Shown here: positions 20,740-29,600 of the stretch, piece by piece
How positions within the stretch are numbered: position 1 is the stretch's first letter
Layout of the letters: every line of letters begins with the position of its first letter
Assembly (NCBI GenBank): GCA_038087015.1
Contig: JASBNA010000037.1
Span: 372,001-436,000, forward strand
DNA length: 64,000 bases
Direction: 5' to 3'
DNA from: Cerrena zonata
Taxonomy: Eukaryota > Basidiomycota > Agaricomycetes > Polyporales > Cerrenaceae
Program-made: the position numbers and the translations under genes
The notes under the pieces: model-generated
Database searches by the model: none
Told to the model about the DNA's origin: nothing
The model's input: only the letters and a program-made list of their open reading frames with translations

Positions 20740-23700
20740 CTAGCTCCCCCCGCCGGGTCCTGGTACGCCTCCTTTTTCTGCTTGTTTCGCCGCCTTATTT
20801 CGAGCACGTGTTGCTGCAGCTCGTTCTGCAATTTCGCGACGTCTGATAGGACCCGAGACTTGAAGTTGAGCGGCGAATTGCTCATGCGCAGCTTCTCGAT
20901 CTTCGAAGAGTGCAACCGGTTTTGTCAGATGACGGGGAAGAGTGGATCGGAGTAGATGTGCGTTATGTAGAGCATGCATGTTTATGAAGAATTGTTGAAG
21001 GGGCTTGTGAACGATAACCTCGCGTCTTCGAGTCGTCTCCTGGCGTTCCTGATTGGTATATTTTGTGTGTGTACCACATTGCGCGGAATGACAATCATGT
21101 TGAGCATTGAATATAAATAAAATATTCTGTAATCATAATTTATTCATGAGTGGACGTCGCTACAGAACAAATTAATATAACCGTTACCTTAGGGTCTATG
21201 ATTGAAATTGTTTCAGTGACATCGGAACTCAGTGGACGAGTGAGGAAAGGCATATTTAGTCGTACATCATTCTGATCGGACACAATGAACGTCTCGACGA
21301 GAACGATAGCACCCAGTGAATCACGGCTAGCTTCTGGTACAAGTATCCTTGAAATTCGGCCGGCATGGATAGAGCTTCCATCAACATCCTACATCACCAT
21401 CATTTCCAAGTCAGCAAGGTGACAGATCGAAGCTGTCATTGAAGAACTGTACCTGAGGATCACAGAAGAAAACCCACGATCCCTCTTTGCAGATATCTTG
21501 GGAGCTCGAAATCACAGACCTGCAACGCACCCACTTGTTGGCCACACCTGATAGGGACTTGTATTCGGGAAGTTCAATGGGGAGTCCAGCATCTTGAAGG
21601 TGAAAGTGCCATTCTTGTGCCACAGCAGACGCCTTCGGTACTCTTTTAATAGTTCCTACATCAAGCATCAGTCAACATTGACATCTGTGTGATTGTAAAC
21701 AGCTGCCGTGAGTAGACACATACCTGGAACCAGAGGCACCTTTTCCACCCATCCAAGACGGCGTTGAAGCTCTCGGTGAGTGAGTATAAAGCTTCGTACC
21801 TCTTCTGATGCCTGTATATACTCTCCATCTACACTCTTCCACCATCCCCCACTCACTTGATGCTTGAATCTTTCAAGGTTCGCAATTGCTTCTGCAATGT
21901 CATGACTTGGTGCTTGGTGATTAGATAAGATACTACACAGTCGGAAGATAGCGTTCCAACACTCAAAAATCTCGGTTGAGAACCCAGGAACTGGTCCATT
22001 ATTACGCACGTCACCAGGTGTGTGTGTGAGAATATGTAGTTTCCCCTTGTCCAAAATTCGCCGTGGATCGATTATTGCCCATGCATCAAGTACATTGTCA
22101 ATCAATGTTTTCAAGTCGCTCTGACAGGGAGGTGAGTATTGCGCTATATATTTTTGTGACGCACTTACCAGATATTCATCTACATTTTCAATAGAACCAT
22201 AATATAGAAGAGCCCCCAGCTCTCCAGCGGTCCGCCACAGACGTAAATGTGTCTCTGAAGCAAGCTCGCCGTGAAGATGGAAGACGCCTACTTGCTGCAG
22301 GGCTCGAAAATGCTTTCCGACAAGCGCGTTTTTATACCGGACCATGTACGTCACTGGATCGTAGCCCAAATTCTAGGCTTCATAAAAGTTAGGTAAAATT
22401 TTACAAAAATTCTCTTACAAAATATACTTTTTAGCATTATAAAATTGTCAGAAAATGCTAAATTGCAGCAGAATTTGATAAATCATAAAAACCTATATAA
22501 ATTCAGACTTTTGTATTCAATTTTTAGACTTTAGAAATGTTGAATTTTCATATTTTTTTGTTAGAGAAAAATTTACTATCCAAAATTCAAAATTTTGATA
22601 TACTTTTGATTCTCCAAAAGTAATATAAAATTTAAACTGCTAATTCGGAAAGGTCAGTGATATTGCATACTTGAATATCTCTATCAGATAGTATAATTGA
22701 TAGAGACTATGATTTACCAACAATAGTAGTCTATATCTTCTCTTTAGGCTCTCTATTTATAAAACTTTATTTTCATATATACAATTATATTATGATTTTT
22801 AGAGAAATAAAAGTGTATCAAAATTTGGAATTTTGCAAAGTCAATTTTTCTTTAACAAAAACTGTATGAAAATTCAACATTTTCAAAGTCTAAAAATTGA
22901 ATACAAAAGTCTGAATTTATATAGATTTTTATGATTCATCAAGTTCTGCTGCAATTTAGCATTTTCTGACAATTTTATAATGCTCAAAAGTATATTTTGT
23001 AAGAGAATTTTTATAAAACTTTACCTGACTTTTATGAAGCCTAAAATTTGGGCTATGATCCAGTGCGTCCCACGTATAGGATACATGTTCAAGCCATCAA
23101 CCGCAGATGACTCAAGGCGTGTGGCGAAGAGCTGTTGTTGCTTGTCATTCCAGTCGGTATGTGTTTTATGCCACACATATTTCTCTCCGCCAAGTAACCA
23201 TGTGTGGAGACTTTCCACAGGTGTATCACGATGGACGTTATGATCTTGATAATGTAAGTGATGATTTGAAAGTATTTTCAATACCTTCTAGTACTCACCA
23301 TCATAACCCAGCAGAATATTGTAGTGGTCCCCTCGGCGAATTTCAGATCATAAGGCTGAAGTATATGTGAGTTTTTGTTATCTACGATCAGTCTAGAAAG
23401 CAGTGCTTACGTAAATTGACAGGCAATGCATTAAATCTTTCTGGCGGTTGTTGATACAGCCATGTTCGAAGTTCCTCAGCGATCTCATTCGATATTGCCG
23501 CCTTGACAGATGCACGATTCTCGCCTGTCAGAGTCTTTTCGTTGAGTCGAGGGTCCCGTGTTTCTGAGTTGGTTAGTCGCACAGCGTTCATCTCTTTTTT
23601 TCACTGAATAATCTTTGCAATCCACCACTGGGCAATTGTGTCCTTTGTGCCTGTCGCAGTTTGTGAGGCTTTAACCGCGCTCTCTGTGCCTGTGAACGCG

Positions 23701-24150
23701 AGTTCATATTGGTGTTTAATTTCTTCAACTGTCTCTTCTACCGTTCGGGGTACTCCAGGCTTTTGGTACTATGTGAGTATTCTCTTCGCAACAATGGTAA
23801 CATAAGATCACTTACTGCATACAATGATTTATAGCCCTCTGTTGTCTCCGTCTGTAAAGCAGTTCCCCCTGCCTTGCATGTCCGGCATTTCAAATCGCCC
23901 TGAAGTCCAATCTGTGAAGTAAGTTCCGCCTGTTGTGGATTATCTCCTGCATCAACACGCGAGATTGCACGAAAAAGAATCTCTTCTTTCAGCAGACAAT
24001 CATAAGCATTATGCCATTGTTCCATCCCAGTCTCCTTCTCCAAGACCTCCAACTGTTCGAGTGCAGAGGCATGCGGAGACGTTGAGCAAAATCGAACGAA
24101 ATACTCTTGCTGGAGTTTTTCGCGTGGCAAGCAAAGGTTCGCGAGGTAAA
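20740..24150 (-). pseudogene. 3' half of split transposase-like gene
   Basis: Downstream part of the large minus-strand gene whose 5' part lies at 39773-41541. From the break it reads LANLCLPREKLQQEYFVRFC, STSPHASALEQ, DNPQQAELTSQIG, CRTCKAGG, TGTKDTIAQWW, RGDHYNILLGYD, DTPVESLHTWLLGGEKYVWH, then, across the MITE insertion, YPIRGT-YMVRYKNALVGKHFRALQQ. It continues GELGALLYYGS, STEIFECWNAIFRLCSILS, GGWWKS and finally FNAQHDCHSAQC and HNAHLLRSTLPRHLTKP, ending in a Gly-rich tail. This is a very common, multi-copy Agaricomycete protein type that behaves like a transposon gene, but I know no established name for it. Two in-frame TGA codons (23601-23603 and 23343-23345) sit where Arg CGA would fit, so it was decaying independently of the insertions. 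Confidence 0.7.
22352..23065. mobile_element. CACTG-ended palindromic MITE, copy 1
   Basis: An AT-rich 714-bp element starting CACTGGATCGTAGCCC and ending with the inverted form GGGCTATGATCCAGTG. Its two arms are near-perfect inverted repeats of roughly 240 bp, so the whole element can fold back. It is flanked by a 3-bp target duplication CGT (22349-22351 and 23066-23068). Removing it with one CGT joins the host frame precisely as PIRGT-YMVRYKN. It encodes nothing. A second copy of the same length class is at 35036-35751. The CACTG termini with a 3-bp duplication suggest a non-autonomous CACTA-type DNA transposon. Confidence 0.88.
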
Positions 24151-24493
24151 TGTTACAACGAACGTACACTTTTTCTTTTCTTTTCCTTTTCCTTTCCCTT
24201 ACTTGTACTTGTGACTCAGTAACCACATGGCCCGGTAGCACATGAACGATCACCAGACTAGCTTACCTATCAATTCTCCCACATGACATCATCTGCTCCA
24301 CGATGATGTCATAACTGACGTCATTATGACATCATCCTAGTCTAGACCATTCTATTCTCTCGCGTAGTACAGCCACAGTCCCTAGTATATAAACCCAGTA
24401 GCTCTAGCTTGTATTCCTTAACCTGACCTAGGCAATCTACCCTTTCTTACCCTGTTTAACTTGCACCTGCGTGAAAGGGCTTCGCCCGTAACA
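24151..24493 (+). repeat. 5' LTR of outer chromovirus
   Basis: 343 bp, beginning TGTTACAACG and ending CGCCCGTAACA, with 6-bp inverted termini. It differs from the 3' LTR at 39430-39772 at one position that I can see (cagccacAgtcc here, cagccacGgtcc there). It holds a tract of TTTTC repeats near its start, an inverted pair of ATGATGTCAT-like blocks in the middle and the promoter described separately. Confidence 0.97.
24386..24429 (+). promoter_or_regulatory. LTR promoter: TATA box and predicted RNA 5' end
   Basis: TATATAAA at 24386-24393 is followed 34 nt later (from its first T) by AACCTGACCT at 24420-24429. That decamer is exactly complementary to the sequence 2 nt beyond the LTR, so I place the start of the element's RNA at about 24420. 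The spacing is normal for a TATA-driven start. The same motif recurs in the 3' LTR. Confidence 0.7.
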
Positions 24494-24495
24494 AA

Positions 24496-24505
24496 AGGTC
24501 AGGTT
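24496..24505 (+). other. Self-primer binding site of outer chromovirus
   Basis: AGGTCAGGTT, starting 2 nt after the 5' LTR, is the exact reverse complement of AACCTGACCT at 24420-24429, the predicted first bases of the RNA. No TGG typical of a tRNA primer site is found at this position. In Tf1 and related chromoviruses the RNA 5' end folds back on such a site and primes reverse transcription. Here that mechanism is inferred from sequence alone. Confidence 0.72.
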
Positions 24506-24568
24506 CCTCTTACCATCGCTATCGTCCCACACGTTAGCGACAGAACTCTGAACCCTGAAACTCTGTCT

Positions 24569-24690
24569 ATGACATCTCTCCTCGAACTCCTTGTAACACT
24601 TCTCTTCCTTGCCCAAGTTACCCTTGCCTACATCGTATACCGATACTTCCAGCACATCGAAAACATTGTCACTGTTACCTACCAGAACGT
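24569..24690 (+). pseudogene. Pre-gag transmembrane ORF, 5' part (split)
   Basis: The first ATG of the outer element's RNA starts MTSLLELLVTLLFLAQVTLAY, a single hydrophobic helix near residues 4-25, followed by IVYRYFQHIENIVTVTYQNV. The frame is broken at 24690 by insertion of the inner retrotransposon. The remainder continues at 32072. Joined without the inner element and one target copy the ORF is 330 nt, or 109 aa. No homologue is known to me. Confidence 0.7.
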
Positions 24691-24853
24691 TGGAGTGGGA
24701 TCCGAGGGGATAGGGAGTGTGGAGGCAGAGTCGAGGAGAGATTACCAGTTTGGGCGAGTAGTGTAGCGCTGGTGGACTTAGAGTAGTTTGTCGGAGTAGC
24801 GAGACGCGGAATCAGATCAGGTTTACGCTGTTCCACCAGGACGCACCGCTGCA
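24691..24853 (+). repeat. 5' LTR of inner element
   Basis: 163 bp from TGGAGTGGG to CGCTGCA, unusually short. I find no difference from 31905-32067. No clear TATA box is present. The leader from here to 25334 contains no ATG at all. Confidence 0.93.
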
Positions 24854-25334
24854 ACGTGGTGACGAGAGCGCGATCGACCCACTTGTGCATCTCTTTCATA
24901 ACTTTGCACTGTAACCACCTACGCATACTACACTGGATTCATTAACGCACCACCTAGACTCGCTACAACCCAAAGGAAGAAGGCAGGAAGCCGCGAGAAG
25001 CAGAAGCCGCGTTCGAAACAGCAGGGGTCAGTTCGTGAAGGTCACACAGCGAGACCTACTAGATAGCCCTTCATCGTCGACGATATCATCACTACCTAGT
25101 AGCACCATACCAACTGTCGAAAACACGCCATCTGGATCGCCATCCACTCGCAGCTTTGAGCTTATCGATAACCCCTCTGGTGCCACTTCGCTATCCCTAC
25201 AGTTCCCTGCGCCACACGTAGCATTTATAGCACCTAATACTAGTACAGTATCGCTACCAAAACCCAACGTCCCAGTACCATCTATAGCCACACCCACACC
25301 CCTAATTCAACAAACGCCTGCACCTCGTAACGCC

Positions 25335-26633
25335 ATGCCCTCAGATCGGCCACAACCATTTGACGGCGATGATCCGGGACGGAGTGCCCGTCAGTTCTTG
25401 CGCGATGTCGAGCTACAGTGCTCAGACGATGCAAAGGACAAACAGATCATCAGGCGATTTGGTCTGCTCCTTAAGGCAGATAGCACAGCGGATGTATGGT
25501 ATGAGAATTGGAAGACGGCAAACCCGGGCGACAAGGACGACTGGACCAAGGTATCAGAAGCTTTCGAGAAGAAGTTCGGAAGGTCTGAGAAGAAAGTTTT
25601 CAAACGGCCAGAGGCCATGAACATTCTGATCTCTATGATCGACGATATCGATGCTTGTAAACTTGGCTCCTATGACCAAAGTAGCCAGATGGACTACCAT
25701 GTTCTCCAGCTTGACAAGATCGTTAGCGAGGCTCTGAAGATGGGATGCGCAGATGACATGGCAGAAGAGGTAAAGGACCACCTACCCAAGACCTTGCGTG
25801 AGATGCTCGAGAAGCAGGGGATGATTGAGAAGTGGGAGGAGCTGAGGACAGCGGGGAAGAAAGTACAGGCGTACAAACTGAAGAAGGTAATGGAGGAGGA
25901 GAAGGAGAAGGAACGGAAGAAGGAAGACGAAGAAGCACGTATTCGACAACTCGACGCTGCGACACGTCGTATGGATGCTACACTTCGCGACTTCCAGCGA
26001 GGACGATCTACTGTGTCTGCTTCACCAACAGCAGCGCTTCGACAGGGCTTACAGTCGATTCCTCTCGGACGCCCGGCCTCTCAGCAATACATCCAACCCG
26101 ATCGCAACAACCCCTTTCTCACTTCTGACCAACCTCGATCCGGCAACCTCTTTGCCCCACCACCACGACGAGCACTCCCTGGCCATGTACGACTTCAAGC
26201 CCTACGCCAGAACACAGCAAACCTAGTCCAACACAAACCAGACGATGCGGGACTAGCAGCGTATCGCATCCAAGTCGACGAGTGGCAACGCCGTAACCCC
26301 AACACCAGAAACCCTGACGAAACGAGACCATACCCGTTGAAACCCGGAACAGCTGAACTGGGCTCAGGTGAATGTTTCCGATGCGGTCAACTCAACCACC
26401 GTCAAAACGACTGTCAAAACGTACCCCTCGACGAACGCGAAACTAGTTGGAGACGAACCGCATCATTCATCATTAGGAATGGATCATCAGCAGCTAGCAG
26501 TGCCAATCCTACGCCGCTCAATGCAGTCATGTTTACCCAATACCCCTACCTCGACAACTCTTTCGACTATCGGGACCATTCCACCAACAACGTCCCATAT
26601 GACGGTGAATTCCCCCACCAGGGAAACTTCTAA
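25335..26633 (+). CDS. Gag of inner element
   Basis: Capsid/nucleocapsid polyprotein of the inner retrotransposon. The first ATG downstream of the LTR is 25335 (MPSDRPQPFDGDDP), in frame. The frame is already open from 24915 and encodes a basic, Ser/Pro-rich stretch (RNSRGQFVKVTQRDLLD), so a non-AUG start or N-terminal extension is possible. The capsid-like part contains AEEVKDHLPKTLREML and a long charged coiled-coil-like helix (KKVMEEEKEKERKKEDEEAR). The zinc knuckle CFRCGQLNHRQNDC (CX2CX4HX4C) follows near the C-terminus. The frame ends at TAA 26631-26633, six bases after a GGGAAAC slippery heptamer that would feed ribosomes into pol. Confidence 0.85.
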   Translation: MPSDRPQPFDGDDPGRSARQFLRDVELQCSDDAKDKQIIRRFGLLLKADSTADVWYENWKTANPGDKDDWTKVSEAFEKKFGRSEKKVFKRPEAMNILISMIDDIDACKLGSYDQSSQMDYHVLQLDKIVSEALKMGCADDMAEEVKDHLPKTLREMLEKQGMIEKWEELRTAGKKVQAYKLKKVMEEEKEKERKKEDEEARIRQLDAATRRMDATLRDFQRGRSTVSASPTAALRQGLQSIPLGRPASQQYIQPDRNNPFLTSDQPRSGNLFAPPPRRALPGHVRLQALRQNTANLVQHKPDDAGLAAYRIQVDEWQRRNPNTRNPDETRPYPLKPGTAELGSGECFRCGQLNHRQNDCQNVPLDERETSWRRTASFIIRNGSSAASSANPTPLNAVMFTQYPYLDNSFDYRDHSTNNVPYDGEFPHQGNF

Positions 26634-29600
26634 GGGCTGCTGGCAATAGCGTCAACCAAGTAGCCCATGGAAGTCTTCACGACGCAAACGTCCTCGAGCG
26701 TTACGACCCGACGCTCGAGGACAGCACTCGAATGGGGCCTGTAGTATTTACGTCCTCCGCTACATCTACGTTGTCAGTACAATCCACTGATTCAGAGACA
26801 ATAGACATTTCGGAACTGTATACTGTGGGTAACCCGTTTGCACCTAAGACCATGGATGAGACAACCCGACCGTTCATTCATGGTATTGAGATTCACAATG
26901 TAACAGGTGAAGTGGTTCGTGTCACCGCCTTCATAGATAGTGGAGCTATGACTAACGTCATGTGTTCCGAGGTCTGGAAACGAGCGGGACGACGTTTGGG
27001 ACAGCTACATACCTCAACCAAGAAACTACGCATGGCAAATGGTACAATCATCCCTTCAGGAGGAACCTGGAGCGGAGACATCGTCTGGGCAGGTAAAAAG
27101 GTATGTGGTCGCTTTGAAATTTTTCCGAGCGGAGGCTCTTGGTCCTTCTTATTAGGAAAGCCACTTCTCGAACGCTTTGGTGCCATTCACCGATATGACA
27201 CCGACACAATACTGCTACGAAATGGAACCCAGTACATCGAGCTACGTAATAGAGCAGTACAATCACCTGTAGTGCGCCAGGAAGCTCAGAGGCAAGTACA
27301 TACAGATTCTGTTGACCCAATCAGTAGTCTACTCATTGGCACCACAGAAACCCCAGATATGGTAAGAAGTACTGAGAACGACAAAGACTGCAAGCACCGG
27401 GCAGTAACCATCGAAGTGGTCGAAGATGAATACGATGCTGATATGCGCCAACGAGCAGCCAACACGGACAAAGACAGCCCGACAGCTCCCAACTGCCAAA
27501 CGAACACTCCACAGAAGCAACAGATGAACAGTCCGATCAGACCGAGACGGACGAAGCCATTACGTGCAGAATTCATCGCAGGCAGGCGGAGAAGAAGACA
27601 TATCAAGAGTCGGAAACGTCACTGCTTTGCAACACACGGTGAGGACACGGCAGATATTATGTTGGAAACTGATGACTACGTCCAGATAGCCCCCACTTTA
27701 GAGCATGGAGTAGGTACACAGTGGTCAGAGTTACCAGTAGACGATGACCAGAATGCAAGAGGCATCTACACACGATCTTTGGACCCACGCAACCCGAAAC
27801 GAGTAGAGGCTATACTGCGGGCAGTTGCAGTCGGGCAGGACCTTAGCGATGAACAACGAAGGGAAGTGCATTCTCTCATCTCTGAATTTGCGGACTGCTT
27901 CGCCTTATCAGTCAGTGAGGTAACTGCGGTGAAAGATGCCATCCACCGCCTTGACGTCACCCCAGATGCCACGTTCTCAAAAACGGTGCATCAACGACCA
28001 CTTACACCGCCACAACGCAAGTACCTAAATGACAAGATTGACGAACTACTGTCGGCTGGTGTTATTGAGCAATGCTCACCCAGTGATGTTAAGTGTATCG
28101 CTCCGATCATTCTTGCCCAGAAAGCACATGACGGACAAGGGCTGACACTAGACGAACTTAGGTACCGAGTCAATGAGGAGTGTATATCAGCAGGACTCGA
28201 ACCGGTGTTCGAATCAGGAACGAAACCGGCAGCAACTAGACCTATAGGAACGAATAACCCCAAGTGGCGCATCTGCATGAACTACGGTGAAATCAACAAA
28301 CGTACCGTGATCGCGCCCATGCCCCAAGGTGACATCCGTATGAAGCAACAGAACATTAGTGGACATCGATGGGTCTGCACGTTCGACTTCGCATCTGGCT
28401 TCTATGCAATAACGGTTGCACCAGAATCACGCCCATATACATGCTTCTATGTAGAGGGCAGAGGTTATTTTTGGTGCGTAAGAATGCCGTTCGGTCTCAC
28501 AGGTGCTCCCTCCACATTTGCAGAAATGACGGCCAAGCATCTCCATGACCTACTTACTGACGGCACCATGGAATTGTTCGTCGATGACGGAGCCACCGCG
28601 GGTGACGACTTTGAAGCGCTTATAGGTAAACTAAGACGGATTCTCACCCGCGTAAGGGAACGGGGACTGTCTCTATCACCCAGTAAGTCCAAGCTCTTTA
28701 TGACTACCGCTGTATTTGCTGGCGCACTTGTAGGTCCTCAAGGAGTAATGCCTGATCTTGGGAAAGTAACAGCAGTAGTTAACTGGCCACAACCAAAGGA
28801 TGCGCTCAACCTGGCATCCTTCCTCGGCTTGACAGGACATTTCCGTGATCTAATCAAAGACTACGCACGCCTAGAGGGTCCCTTACGAGATCTTCTTCGT
28901 CAAGCAGACTTGCCAAAGAACTACTCGAAGAGTACGTACCGTAGAACAATGAAGGGGACAAGTCTCGAAGCCATATGGGGTCGCAAACACACAGAAGCCT
29001 TCATCCAGCTTAAAAAGGCTCTCACCTCAGAGCCCGTCCTACGACGACCAAGGTGGGACGGCACACCATTCATTGTAACTACGGATGGCTGTAAGGATGG
29101 GTTTGGAGCCGTACTAACTCAGCGATTCACCACGGTACTGGAGAATGGGCGAACAGTCACTAAATTACATCCCATAGCCTTCGCCTCTAAACGTACATCG
29201 CACTCCGAAGAGAAGTACAAACCGTTCTTGCTTGAATTTGCTGCACTCAAATTTGCCTTAGACAGGTTCTCTGATATTACATGGGGTTTCCCTATCGAAA
29301 TCGAAACCGACTGCCAGGCACTACGTGATGTACTCCTCAATGACAAACTCAATGTAGCGCATGCCCGATGGAGGGATGGTGTCCTTGCACACCACATAAT
29401 AGATGTTCGTCATGTACCGGGACACATCAATGTTGTCGCAGACGGCCTAAGCAGATTCCAGGAAGGGCAACTACGGCAACCTGGCGATGGAAGCGAGTGG
29501 ACAGTGTGTGAAGACTGGGAAGCAGAAAAGGGTATCGTTAACGACCTCATGTGGACAGAAACTACTGACGAGGACGATAGCCAACAGACCCTTTCCACGC

